A DNA stretch of 64,000 nt, taken from assembly GCF_000344785.1 (NCBI RefSeq), contig NC_020506.1, positions 2,775,552 through 2,839,551 of the forward strand. Reading direction: 5' to 3'. Source of the DNA: Corynebacterium callunae DSM 20147. Lineage in GTDB: Bacteria > Actinomycetota > Actinomycetes > Mycobacteriales > Mycobacteriaceae. Both the position numbers and the translations under genes were made by a program. The notes below the pieces were generated by a model. That model was not told the origin of the DNA and did not search any database. It saw only the letters and a list, made by a program, of their open reading frames with translations. This document shows positions 34,292 through 42,966 of this stretch, piece after piece; positions within the stretch are counted from its first letter, which is position 1, and each line of letters begins with the position of its first letter.

Positions 34292-34636
34292 ATGAGCAAA
34301 CTAATTCACGTACGTACTGAAATTGAAATTCCCGGACACCCTTCAGCCATTCACATCGCTGAAATGCAAGAGCTAATTCATACCACTCCTGGTGCACCTG
34401 CCATGTGCAAAATGCTGCGCATTATGGAGCTAGCAGGATCCAAGAGTGGAGAGACTGTTACCGGTGCCGGCACTCTAGACGGCAAGACTTTTGGATTAGC
34501 TAATGAGCCAAATGAATTTGTGCCGCACCCAGATACCTACGCAGACTTCCCCGATATCGAGGCGAAGGTCATTAGCGCAGAAGAGTTCGAGGGCTTGTGG
34601 GTGGAGGCGCTAACTAAGTTCCCTGAACTGGGTTAA
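34292..34636 (+). CDS. Conserved hypothetical protein, 114 residues
   Basis: A small acidic soluble protein starting MSKLIHVRTEIEIPGHPS at ATG 34292. It contains MCKMLRIMELAGSKSGET and a Pro/Asp-rich stretch FVPHPDTYADFPDIEAKV. I do not recognise a family or catalytic motif. It is divergent from the vitamin kinase gene, with only 75 bases between starts, and 125 bases upstream of the copper chaperone gene. The longer frame from 34259 overlaps promoter-like DNA (CCTATATAG) and is not preferred. Confidence 0.65.
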   Translation: MSKLIHVRTEIEIPGHPSAIHIAEMQELIHTTPGAPAMCKMLRIMELAGSKSGETVTGAGTLDGKTFGLANEPNEFVPHPDTYADFPDIEAKVISAEEFEGLWVEALTKFPELG

Positions 34637-34655
34637 TTACCCTAATCGTAGGTTT

Positions 34656-34687
34656 TCTAATGGATTAGAACTCTAATGGATTAGAAC
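34656..34687. promoter_or_regulatory. Two tandem palindromes, candidate operator
   Basis: TCTAATGGATTAGAAC occurs twice in direct succession (34656-34671, 34672-34687). Each copy contains the perfect palindrome TCTAAT-GG-ATTAGA. They lie just upstream of a CsoR-like site and the copper chaperone gene. The binding protein is unknown. Confidence 0.6.
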
Positions 34688-34701
34688 CAAGCCTTGCCCT
34701 C

Positions 34702-34718
34702 ATACCCCATAGGGGTAT
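34702..34718. promoter_or_regulatory. CsoR-like copper operator
   Basis: ATACCCC-ATA-GGGGTAT is a perfect 17-bp inverted repeat of the GC-tract type bound by CsoR copper sensors. It lies 43 bases before the copZ start, so it probably overlaps the promoter. Confidence 0.75.
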
Positions 34719-34761
34719 AGCCTTGGGGGAGAGAATACTTCACCTGAAAGGGGCCAGTGAC

Positions 34762-34968
34762 ATGGCATTAAAGAACTACACCGTTGAGGGCATGACCTGC
34801 GCGCACTGCGTGGCATCGGTAACTGAAGAGGTAAGCGAAGTTAATGGCGTTAGCGCTGTTGACGTCACTCTAGAATCCGGAAACGTCGCTGTCAGTGGCG
34901 AAGGTTTCAGCGATGCAGAGATCCAAGCTGCCGTAGAGGAAGCCGGCTACAAGATCGTTGCCTCCTAA
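34762..34968 (+). CDS. copZ: Copper chaperone, CopZ-like
   Basis: A 68-residue heavy-metal-associated domain protein. The metal-binding loop GMTCAHC holds Cys13 and Cys16. The rest follows the ferredoxin-like pattern, ending EEAGYKIVAS. It binds Cu(I) in the cytoplasm and hands it to an exporter or repressor. The start is ATG 34762 behind GAAAGGGG. A CsoR-like box upstream predicts copper induction. No copper ATPase is adjacent in this window. A strong terminator follows. Confidence 0.9.
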   Translation: MALKNYTVEGMTCAHCVASVTEEVSEVNGVSAVDVTLESGNVAVSGEGFSDAEIQAAVEEAGYKIVAS

Positions 34969-34986
34969 AGCACCCAAAACATTTAG

Positions 34987-35033
34987 AAACCTGCCTCTTC
35001 ACCATTTACACGTGGTGAAGAGGCAGGTTTTTT
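34987..35033. terminator. Bidirectional terminator
   Basis: An 18-bp perfect stem (AAACCTGCCTCTTCACCA with its complement) and a T tract. It lies between convergent copZ and the MFS gene. Confidence 0.92.
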
Positions 35034-35049
35034 CGTCGAAAAGCGTGGT

Positions 35050-36351
35050 TTAACCCTGCTTGACCAGCACCTTTGGTGCCTTAATTGCCGGGGTGGATGT
35101 GACAAAAACTGGGGAGGTTTCGGGAATGAAGCGGGACGCGGTGAAGGCGAAGAGCGCGATGATGATCATGTAAACCGCGGGAGCCAGCGGACTGCCGGTC
35201 CAGGAGACCAATGCGGTGGAGATAAATGGCGCTGAGCCGCCGAAGATTGCGTAAGTGACGTTGTAGGTAATGCCGGCGGAAGTACCGCGGGTGGCCTCTT
35301 GGAAGACCTCGGCCATCATTACTGAGGTAACGCAGTTAGCGGTAACCGCGCCAATTCCAAGCATTACCTGCGCTGTCAAAGATGCAGTCAAAGTACCCTG
35401 ACCTGCAATGATGTAGGCCGGGATCGCCATAATTACTGTGCTTAAGGCAGCGAAAGCCATGACGTTGCGGCGGGGGAATTTATCAATTGCGCGGCCAACA
35501 AATGGGGCTGCGATTGCTGCCATGCTGAGAGCGATGATGTTTCCGGCCAGTACTAAGGTGCCCTCCAGGCCGACGGTGCTGCGCAGGAAAGTGGTCATGT
35601 ACGTGGTGAAAATGTAGAAGCTCAGGCCGGTGCAAGAGATAAAGCCACCTACTCGCAACATCATCTTCCACTCAGTACGCAATGCCTGTTTAATAGGAGC
35701 TTCGGGGCGTTCGGATGCAGGGCGTACATTTTCCTGGGCACCGGTGCGGATCCACCAGCCGATAAGCCCAAGAGGCACGGCCATCAGGAATGGAATGCGC
35801 CAGCCCCATGCAACCATTGCTTCTTTACCGATGCTGAATTCAATGGCCCATACCAATGCTGCTGCAATTGCGAAGGAAAGGAAGGTTGCCATAGACAATT
35901 TTGAACCATGCGTGGCACGCTTTTTGGGATCTACATTTTCAATCAAGTACGTTGCCGCGCCGGAATATTCACCACCCGCAGTGAATCCCTGCAGGCAGCG
36001 GGCCAAAGTAAGCAAAATTGGTGCGAAGATGCCGATGGTTTCCGGAGAGGGGATAAGTCCAATAAGTCCGGTGGAAAATGTCATTAATAAAACAGTGACG
36101 GCAAGTACTTTACGGCGCCCAATGCGGTCTGAGAGCGAACCGAAGAACATGCCTCCCAAAGGCCTAAGTGCAAAAGCCACCGCAAAAACTGCGAAGGTTT
36201 CCAAAAGTGCGGTTACGCCGGAGGAATTAGGGAAGAACACAGCTGCCAAAGTGGTAGCCAAGAAGCCGTAGATGGCAAAGTCGAACCATTCCACAACAGT
36301 GCCCACGGTTGCCGCGAGCGAAGCTGAACTGGCCTTTTTAGATTCATACAT
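35050..36351 (-). CDS. MFS metabolite:proton symporter
   Basis: A 433-residue membrane protein of the same MHS group as ProP, with GTVVEWFDFAIYGFL, GSLSDRIGRRKVLA and GFTAGGEYSGAATYLIE. Twelve hydrophobic segments are visible. MHS members import organic acids or zwitterions with protons. Downstream of the N-carbamoylsarcosine amidase gene on the same strand, and next to fused HyuAB, it is the likely uptake system for the compound degraded by that cluster (N-methylhydantoin, hydantoin or creatinine). The 450-base gap before it contains repeats, so it may have its own promoter. Confidence 0.85.
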   Translation of the reverse strand: MYESKKASSASLAATVGTVVEWFDFAIYGFLATTLAAVFFPNSSGVTALLETFAVFAVAFALRPLGGMFFGSLSDRIGRRKVLAVTVLLMTFSTGLIGLIPSPETIGIFAPILLTLARCLQGFTAGGEYSGAATYLIENVDPKKRATHGSKLSMATFLSFAIAAALVWAIEFSIGKEAMVAWGWRIPFLMAVPLGLIGWWIRTGAQENVRPASERPEAPIKQALRTEWKMMLRVGGFISCTGLSFYIFTTYMTTFLRSTVGLEGTLVLAGNIIALSMAAIAAPFVGRAIDKFPRRNVMAFAALSTVIMAIPAYIIAGQGTLTASLTAQVMLGIGAVTANCVTSVMMAEVFQEATRGTSAGITYNVTYAIFGGSAPFISTALVSWTGSPLAPAVYMIIIALFAFTASRFIPETSPVFVTSTPAIKAPKVLVKQG

Positions 36352-36500
36352 GAGGGGCTCCTCTTTAGGGTTTTGCTGCGTTGGCTAGCCGGCTTGGGTA
36401 GGCCGAGCTCGTTTGCGCTGGTCTGGGCCAGCTTTAGCAGGTTTAGGCAGCAGGATTTTTACCACTGGTGGGGATATTTGATGGTTGTGCTCGATGGTGC

Positions 36501-36536
36501 GGTTTCCTGCGGGGCTGCGGTTTCCTGCGGGGCTGC
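36501..36536. repeat. 18-bp tandem repeat, two copies
   Basis: GGTTTCCTGCGGGGCTGC is present twice in a row. Its part TGCGGTTTCCTGC is complementary to GCAGGAAACCGCA at 36561-36573, so a hairpin can form. It lies between the MFS and amidase genes. Confidence 0.85.
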
Positions 36537-36598
36537 GGGAGCTGAGGGACTTCCGACACCGCAGGAAACCGCACCGCAAAAAGGGGATTTGGAGCTGT

Positions 36599-36652
36599 TT
36601 GTGTGGGATTTGGTCACTTTTGAGGCTGGAAAAGTGACCAAATCCCGCACAA
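36599..36652. repeat. Long hairpin repeat, copy 1
   Basis: The 23-base arms of this inverted repeat begin TTGTGTGGGATTTGGTCAC and end GTGACCAAATCCCGCACAA. There is one G-T mismatch and a loop of about eight bases. Relatives are at 42828 and 46202. The flanks share CCGCACCGCAAAA on the left and GGTGTAT on the right, so the repeated unit is longer than the hairpin. The rest of 36352-36803 shows no gene. Confidence 0.88.
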
Positions 36653-36803
36653 TTCATCTCAGTTAGAGGGGTTGTGGTGTATCTGCAGGTCACGGGATTT
36701 TCGCGGCATTTTTCATGCAGCAAAACCAGCACCTTTAGAGACCACAAATCCCCGGCGCGCTAGTGGGCGAACCGGGGAACAAGTGGTGGGGTAGAAGGGC
36801 TAA

Positions 36804-37535
36804 TTAAACCAGTGCTGGGTTACCGGTGAGGGCATCCTTGAAGGTTGGCTGCTGCTCGTTGAAGTCTGGAAGAGAGTTAAGGTAAGCCACGATATCCTCG
36901 GTGTTTTCTACATCGCCGAACTTTGCGTCCATGTCGAAGAGGTTCCAAGCAACTACACCGGCTACGCGGTCGCCGACAGCTTCGCGGGCGATAATTGGGC
37001 GGAAGCCTGCAGCGATTGCGTCTTCAGCGGAGTGGCGGACACAACCTGCTGCGGTAACACCGGTCAAGATGACGGTATCTACGTGAGCTGCGGTAAGGAT
37101 CTGTGCCAGGTTGGTGCCGGCGAATCCGGAAGCGCGCTTCTTGGTGATAACGATCTCACCCTCAGCTGGCTCGAGGCGGGAGTCAATCTGTACTGCTTCG
37201 GAGCCTACAGCCAAGGTCTCTAGTGGGATCTTGTGAACCCATAGGCCCATGTCGTTTGGCTTTTCAATGTCAGTTACTTCATAAGCGGTGGTGGTGTAGA
37301 TAACTGGGATGCCCTTGGCGCGAGCTGCCTCGGAAAGTGACTGGCAAGCAGGGATGATGGTGTCCATGTTTTCGCAGGTGAAAGCGTGGCCTTCGCGGGT
37401 CCAAGCGTTTGCCATATCGATGTGGACGATTGCTGGGCGGGTGCCATAACCGACGCGGCGCTGGAATCCGCGCTTCTGGTATTCAGCGGAGTTCTCTTCA
37501 AAAGCCTGGGTCAGAAGATCGTTGAGGTTCGACAT
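36804..37535 (-). CDS. N-carbamoylsarcosine amidohydrolase
   Basis: A 243-residue cysteine hydrolase of the isochorismatase fold. It closely follows the Arthrobacter enzyme: RRVGYGTRPAIVHIDMANAW, NDMGLWVHKIP, GVTAAGCVRHSAEDAIAAGF and WNLFDMDAKFGDVE. The catalytic triad is Asp40, Lys133 and Cys165. It splits N-carbamoylsarcosine into sarcosine, CO2 and ammonia, the step after N-methylhydantoin ring opening. The partner hydantoinase is encoded divergently with a shared 450-base upstream region. Start at ATG 37535 behind AAAAGGAGCTC. Confidence 0.9.
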   Translation of the reverse strand: MSNLNDLLTQAFEENSAEYQKRGFQRRVGYGTRPAIVHIDMANAWTREGHAFTCENMDTIIPACQSLSEAARAKGIPVIYTTTAYEVTDIEKPNDMGLWVHKIPLETLAVGSEAVQIDSRLEPAEGEIVITKKRASGFAGTNLAQILTAAHVDTVILTGVTAAGCVRHSAEDAIAAGFRPIIAREAVGDRVAGVVAWNLFDMDAKFGDVENTEDIVAYLNSLPDFNEQQPTFKDALTGNPALV

Positions 37536-37806
37536 GGTATTGAGCTCCTTTTAAAAAGCGGTGTGGGGTTGTGGTTGGGCCGGCGGGTTGCGGTGGATTT
37601 GCAGTTAAAGTGTCTTGCTCTTCTGTGAGCAACACCGTTGGCGTAGTTGCAACAATATGGCCAAGCAATAAAGCGCGCAAGCCCTTTTGAAAAGTTTTCG
37701 ATAGAGCAATAGAAATTTCCCAGCTCAAAAGGTGGTTTAGCTGCACAAAGTACATACCCGCTGATCAACCCCCCGGGGGTGATTTTCTATCGTGTGATAG
37801 GTTTAA

Positions 37807-37901
37807 TTCTGTTGCGCTATAGAAAAAGCGCCGGAGACGGACTATGTTCAGAAATGCAACAACGTTCTACGAGTTGGAACAGTGTTGTTAACGCAACAGA
37901 A
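37807..37901. promoter_or_regulatory. Candidate IclR operator region
   Basis: TTCTGTTGCG (37807-37816) and CGCAACAGAA (37892-37901) are perfectly complementary. The second overlaps TGTTG-N6-CAACA (37883-37898). CGCAACAG also occurs upstream of the IclR gene (42729-42736). Sites shared by the two promoter regions suggest a regulator target. CTATC-GTGT-GATAG (37787-37800) is another nearby palindrome. The gap 37536-37988 holds no gene. Confidence 0.5.
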
Positions 37902-37988
37902 AATCAAGCTCACGGAGACTACACACTGTCGTCACGGGGAATTTCCCCACCGGCAGCACCAAAAGAGCACCACAAGAAAGGCACGGCC

Positions 37989-40900
37989 ATGAAGCGAATT
38001 GGAATTGACGTCGGCGGCACTTTTACCGATGTGTACTTGGATCTTGACGGCAACGTAACTGTGGAAAAAGTACCTTCCACCCCAGATGATCCCGGCCGCG
38101 CTGTTATTGAGGGCATTTCCGCCATCTGTAAAAAAGCCAATGTGCAGGTCAGTGACATTGATGAAATCGTGCACGGAACTACTGTTGCCACCAACATCGC
38201 ACTCACCGGCAAAGGTGCCCAGGTCGGACTAATTACCACCGAGGGTTTCCGCGATATTCTCCACATTGCTCGTCACAAAAAGCCTTTGAACTTCTCCCTC
38301 CAGCAGGAACTGCCGTGGCAGGCCCGCCCATTGGTTAAGCGTCGCAATCGCCTCACCATTAAAGAGCGAATTAGTGTTCCAGATGGGGAAGTAGTCACCC
38401 CAATTAATGAGGATGAGGTGCGCGAACAGGTCCGCATCCTGGTTAATCGTGGTGTTGAAGCAATTGCAGTGTGCTTGCTGCACTCCTATCTCAACCCCGA
38501 ACATGAACAGATAGTCGCACGCATTATTAAAGAGGAAGCCCCAGACGTTTATCTCTCCGTCTCCTCTGACGTAGTTCCGCTCTACCGCGAATATGAGCGT
38601 TTCTCCACCACCGCGCTTAATGCTTTTGTGGGACCTTCCGTTAGCCGTTACCTTTCCCGCTTGCACGATGCTGCTCGCGATCTTGGATTCCGCCATGAAA
38701 TTCAGATCATGCAGTCTTCAGGCGGCATGACTCCTATCTCCACCGCAGCTCAGCGCCCCGTTACCCTCATGATGTCCGGCCCGGTTGGTGGCCTAATCGG
38801 AGGCATTTGGTCCGCTGGCCTCTCCGGCTTTGATTCCACCATCACCCTCGACATCGGCGGTACTTCTGCCGATATTGGTGTGGCTGTCGGCGGCAAGCTG
38901 CGCATGAAGCACCTGCTAGATACCAGCATTGGCGGTTACCAGGCCATGGTGCCAATGGTTGATATCGATACCATTGGCGCAGGTGGTGGCTCTATTGCTT
39001 ATGTCGATGAAGGCGGCGTTTTCCGCGTCGGCCCGGATTCCGCCGGTGCGCGCCCCGGCCCTGCGTGTTATGGCCACGGCGGTACTTTACCTACTTCCAC
39101 CGACGCCCAAATGGTGCTGGGTCGTCTGCGTGCAGACCGCGGCCTAGCCTCTGGCGACTGGAAGCTAGACCGCGAGGCAGCGGAAGCGGCCTTCGCCCCC
39201 TTAGCCGAAAAATTGGGCCTCACCATTACCCAAGCTGCCGAAGGTGCGCTGCAGTTGCAGCGTTTTGAAATGGCCCAGGCCGTGGAGCGCAACTCCACCG
39301 CCCGCGGATATGACCCCCGCGATTTTGCGCTGGTCGCCGCCGGCGGAGCTGGCCCCCTGTTTAGCTGTGAGCTCGCCGCCGAGCTGGAAATCCCAACCGT
39401 TATTATCCCTGCTCACCCCGGTATTGTGGCCGCAACTGGCCTGCTTGCCACCGACCGCATCGTGGAAGAAGTGGCCACCGCGCGCCACCTACTCACCTCC
39501 ACCACCGCACCGGTAGGCGTCGAAAAGCAATATCAGGAACTGGAAGCGCAGGCGCTGGCCAACCTTGAGGGCCAGGGCACCGCGGTGCGCCTGGCAGATT
39601 GCCGCTACCCAGGTCAGGGCTATGAGGTGCGCTTTGAGGTTCCAGAAACCGCGCTTGTCGACGCCGCCATGCCCGAGTTTATTGAGGCATTCCACCGCGC
39701 CCACGAGCACGAATACGGTCACCGTTTTGATTCTGACACCATCGAGCTGGTTAATATTCGCGTCCGCGCATCTCAGCCTTCTCCTGAACTACCTGCTCCT
39801 GGTGTAACCGGCGCCGGCTCCCTAGAAAACGCCCTGGTCGGACATGGTGTGGTGTGTTTTGAGGGTGAAGATGTGCGCACTGCCTTCTATGATCGCGATC
39901 TGCTGCCAGCAGGTGCCCAGATCACCGGCCCGGCAATTATCGAGCAATACGACACCACCACCGTGGTTCCGCCACGCTTTGAGGTTTCCGTACGTGAAGA
40001 TGGCAACCTGGTTATCGCCGTACCACTGCAGCAAAAAGCCGCAGATAATGAGGATCTAGCTGCACCAATCCTCATGCGTGTGATCGGCGGTGCAATCAAC
40101 TCCACCGCTAAGGAAATGGCCACCGTGATGCTGCGCATGGCTTATTCCTCCATCATCCGTGAATCCGAGGACTTGGGCGCCGGCATCTTCGACGCCGATG
40201 GCAACACCTTGGCCGAATCCGATACCACCCCAATGTTTATGGGATCTATGCCCAAGATCGTCAAGGGTGTTATTGGAATGCTTGACGGTGACATCCAAGA
40301 AGGCGATGTCATTTTGCATAATGACCCTTATGCCGGAGCAACCCACTCCCCAGACGTTGCGGTAGTTGTGCCAATCTTTGACAAGGGTGATTTGGTGGCC
40401 TGGGCTGGAGCTTCCGGCCAGCTGCTTGATATCGGTGGCGCCCACGCTGGCCTCATGGTTGATATTTCCGACGCCCAATCCGAAGGCCAGATCTTCCGCG
40501 CCCTCAAGATTGTCAAGGCCGGCGAACGCCAAGATCAGCTGCTAAACCAGATCCTCTCCAACACCCGCACCCCGAAGTCGAATGCCGGTGACCTCGAAGC
40601 AATGATGGCGGCCTGTGAACTAGCCCGCCACCGCTTCCTCACCATTATCGATAAGTACGGTCGCACCGCAGTGCAGGATTCCTGCTCTCAGTGGCTGGAT
40701 TACTCCGAGAAGATGATGCGCTCTCGTATCGCTGCGCTACCTGATGGTGAATACACCACCGATACCGGCTGGCTTGATGATGATGGCCGCAACCGTGGCG
40801 TGAAACTGCCAATCCAGGTCAAGGTAATCATCGAAGGCGACACCATCACCTACGATCTCACCGGTTCCTCACTGCAGGTTCCCACCGCCTATAACTGCGC

Positions 40901-41831
40901 CTTTGAAGGCACCACTGTTTCCGCCTTCTCCTTCATCACCCGCATGATCTTCTTGGATGAAGCCACCTCCGAGGTGCACGTTCCCCAAAACGAAGGCATG
41001 CTGCGCCCCATTAATGTCATCGCACCAAAGGGCACCATCTTCAACCCGAATTACCCAGCAGCCACCTTCGCCCGCTTCAACCAGGTACAGCGCGCAGTAG
41101 ACCTCGCCTTGAAAGCACTGGCCCCCATCATGCCCGGTCAGGTCACCGCCGGTAACTCCGCACACCTACACTTTGTGTCCTACTCCGGTTGGGATCCACA
41201 GGCTTCCGAGTACTGGGTCTACCTGGAGTGCGATGAAGGTGCCTACGGCGGACGCCCAGAATCTGATGGTCCTGACGCAGTAGCCAACCTTATCGACAAC
41301 ACCCGCAACAACCCCATCGAAGAACTCGAATGGCGCTTCCCAATGATGGTAGAACGCTATGAACTCCGTGATGACCCAGCAGCACCCGGCGAACACCGCG
41401 GCGGCATCGGCATTGTCCGTACCTCCCGCTTCCTGGTGGAAACCGAAGTCACCTGTGAAGGCGACCGTCACGATGGTGACAAGCCATGGGGCATCTTCGG
41501 CGGCCACGAAGGAAAGAACGCTTCTATCGTCCGCAACCCTGGCACCGACACTGCAGAGAACTGGCCTTCCAAGGTCACCGCTGCAAAACTCGGCGCCGGC
41601 GATACCCTCCAAATCACTGTCCCCTCCGGCGGTGGATATGGCGATCCAGTCAAGCGCAACCCACAAGCAGTATGTGATGACGTCATGGATGGCTTCAGCA
41701 CCCTGGAGCAGGCCGAAAACATTTACCGCGTGGCATTGCGCGGCAATATGATCGACGGCTTCGAGGTAGATGAAGAAGGCACCCGCGAACTCCGCGATAG
41801 TGAACTAGCAATCCGCGAACTAGTTGGCTAA
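37989..41831 (+). CDS. hyuAB: Fused ATP-dependent hydantoinase HyuA-HyuB
   Basis: A 1280-residue cytoplasmic enzyme. Residues 1 to about 680 are HyuA (MKRIGIDVGGTFTDVYLDLDG, then HGTTVATN, MSGPVGG and DIGGTSADIG as ATP-binding elements). From about 690 it is HyuB (GGAINSTAKEMATVMLR, DPYAGATHSPDVAV). These are separate subunits in most bacteria; the fused form recalls eukaryotic 5-oxoprolinase. With the adjacent N-carbamoylsarcosine amidase, the likely reaction is ATP-driven hydrolysis of N-methylhydantoin. Hydantoin or 5-oxoproline are alternatives. Start ATG 37989 behind AAGAAAGG; the frame is open upstream to 37779 but unlike the family. Confidence 0.9.
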   Translation: MKRIGIDVGGTFTDVYLDLDGNVTVEKVPSTPDDPGRAVIEGISAICKKANVQVSDIDEIVHGTTVATNIALTGKGAQVGLITTEGFRDILHIARHKKPLNFSLQQELPWQARPLVKRRNRLTIKERISVPDGEVVTPINEDEVREQVRILVNRGVEAIAVCLLHSYLNPEHEQIVARIIKEEAPDVYLSVSSDVVPLYREYERFSTTALNAFVGPSVSRYLSRLHDAARDLGFRHEIQIMQSSGGMTPISTAAQRPVTLMMSGPVGGLIGGIWSAGLSGFDSTITLDIGGTSADIGVAVGGKLRMKHLLDTSIGGYQAMVPMVDIDTIGAGGGSIAYVDEGGVFRVGPDSAGARPGPACYGHGGTLPTSTDAQMVLGRLRADRGLASGDWKLDREAAEAAFAPLAEKLGLTITQAAEGALQLQRFEMAQAVERNSTARGYDPRDFALVAAGGAGPLFSCELAAELEIPTVIIPAHPGIVAATGLLATDRIVEEVATARHLLTSTTAPVGVEKQYQELEAQALANLEGQGTAVRLADCRYPGQGYEVRFEVPETALVDAAMPEFIEAFHRAHEHEYGHRFDSDTIELVNIRVRASQPSPELPAPGVTGAGSLENALVGHGVVCFEGEDVRTAFYDRDLLPAGAQITGPAIIEQYDTTTVVPPRFEVSVREDGNLVIAVPLQQKAADNEDLAAPILMRVIGGAINSTAKEMATVMLRMAYSSIIRESEDLGAGIFDADGNTLAESDTTPMFMGSMPKIVKGVIGMLDGDIQEGDVILHNDPYAGATHSPDVAVVVPIFDKGDLVAWAGASGQLLDIGGAHAGLMVDISDAQSEGQIFRALKIVKAGERQDQLLNQILSNTRTPKSNAGDLEAMMAACELARHRFLTIIDKYGRTAVQDSCSQWLDYSEKMMRSRIAALPDGEYTTDTGWLDDDGRNRGVKLPIQVKVIIEGDTITYDLTGSSLQVPTAYNCAFEGTTVSAFSFITRMIFLDEATSEVHVPQNEGMLRPINVIAPKGTIFNPNYPAATFARFNQVQRAVDLALKALAPIMPGQVTAGNSAHLHFVSYSGWDPQASEYWVYLECDEGAYGGRPESDGPDAVANLIDNTRNNPIEELEWRFPMMVERYELRDDPAAPGEHRGGIGIVRTSRFLVETEVTCEGDRHDGDKPWGIFGGHEGKNASIVRNPGTDTAENWPSKVTAAKLGAGDTLQITVPSGGGYGDPVKRNPQAVCDDVMDGFSTLEQAENIYRVALRGNMIDGFEVDEEGTRELRDSELAIRELVG

Positions 41832-41839
41832 AACCCGCT

Positions 41840-41890
41840 AAAAAGGAGGCTGCGGCTTGAGATTTTCTCTCAAGCCGCAGCCTCCTTTTT
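41840..41890. terminator. Bidirectional terminator
   Basis: A stem of more than 20 bp (AAAAAGGAGGCTGCGGCTTG with its complement) and T tracts on both strands. It lies between convergent hyuAB and the IclR gene. Confidence 0.93.
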
Positions 41891-41898
41891 AGGTATTT

Positions 41899-42648
41899 TT
41901 AACTGCCCAGGCGCCGGGAAATCTGCTCGGCTGTAGCAACTGCGCGCTTTGGCAGATCCTGCGCCATCGCTGGAGTCACCCTAAACCGCGGTACGGAAAT
42001 TAATACCGCACCCACACAATCCCCGCGGAAATCCCTAATAGGGCTGGCAACCGACCACTCTTCAGGATCAGTATCGCCATCATTAATGGCATAACCACGC
42101 TTAATGATCTCCGCATAGGTGGCATCAAACTCATCGGCAAATTGCTCATAATCAGGGTTCAGCTGCGTACGCTGAGCCTGATCAACCTCCGCCAAAAACA
42201 CCTGCACCGAGGCCGAACGCGGACGGGCAATACGAGTACCAATCGGCGTAATGTGCTTGACCAAACGTGGCGAATCCACATGGTCAACTACAATGCCTTC
42301 GCGTCCAGTCCACGCAACCAGGGCACAGCTCTCATTTGTTGCTTCACTAACAGCCTGGATGAGATCACCACCAGCGCGCGGCAAATCCATACGCGCAAGC
42401 AAAGGGCCTGCCAATGCAACAAGTCCCACACCCAGGCGGAACTTCCTGCTGGCACCATCTTGTTCCACCAGCTGATATTCCTCCAGCGTGGAGAGAACTC
42501 GCGAAACTGTCGATTTATGCAGCTGCGTTTGAGCTGCAATTTCCGTGACGCCTCGCAAACCGCGTGCTGCCGAAAGCACCTCTAAGATATTGAGTCCATT
42601 GGCCAAGGCCGAAATCGAACCGCGTTTATTTGCCGATGCTTCTTCCAT
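41899..42648 (-). CDS. IclR-family transcriptional regulator
   Basis: A 249-residue regulator. The N-terminal winged helix (SALANGLNILEVLSAARG, then TEIAAQTQLHKSTVSRVLST) precedes an effector-binding domain ending PKRAVATAEQISRRLGS. IclR proteins usually control a neighbouring catabolic operon in response to its substrate or intermediate. Here the target should be the N-methylhydantoin cluster, supported by the shared CGCAACAG motif. ATG 42648 is chosen (GGGAGTT upstream); the frame extends to 42681. Confidence 0.85.
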   Translation of the reverse strand: MEEASANKRGSISALANGLNILEVLSAARGLRGVTEIAAQTQLHKSTVSRVLSTLEEYQLVEQDGASRKFRLGVGLVALAGPLLARMDLPRAGGDLIQAVSEATNESCALVAWTGREGIVVDHVDSPRLVKHITPIGTRIARPRSASVQVFLAEVDQAQRTQLNPDYEQFADEFDATYAEIIKRGYAINDGDTDPEEWSVASPIRDFRGDCVGAVLISVPRFRVTPAMAQDLPKRAVATAEQISRRLGS

Positions 42649-42827
42649 GGAGAACTCCCTGCAGTAATTTCGCTTTTGCAACTAATACGCACAAAATTCC
42701 GTGCGCCGGGTGATTTTGTTTCACTCTACGCAACAGCGATTCATAAGTGAAGGTAGTTTGTGCTACTTGCACAGGGAAGTCCCAAACTTTGAACACATTC
42801 ACCACACAAAAGGGCAAAAAAGAGCAA

Positions 42828-42882
42828 TTTGTGCGGGATTGTGCACTTTTTTGAAGCTAAAAAGTGCACAATCCCGCACAAA
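42828..42882. repeat. Long hairpin repeat, copy 2
   Basis: Two perfect 24-base arms around a seven-base loop. The outer part is TTTGTGCGGGATTGTGCAC. The inner part differs from copies 1 and 3 (TGTGCAC instead of TGGTCAC), but both arms changed together, so pairing is kept. It lies in the 317-base gap between the IclR and azlD genes, which holds no gene. Confidence 0.9.
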
Positions 42883-42966
42883 CCGCCAAAATTCAGCAGG
42901 CTGCGGTGTATCCCCAGCTCGCTTGGCTCACCCAACACCCGCCGAGCCCCTGCAGTACCCCGCAAC

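Noticed and set aside
37779..37988. N-terminal extension of the HyuA-HyuB fusion
   Set aside because: The extra 70 residues have no family similarity, cover the divergent promoter region, and the ATG at 37989 has its own binding site.
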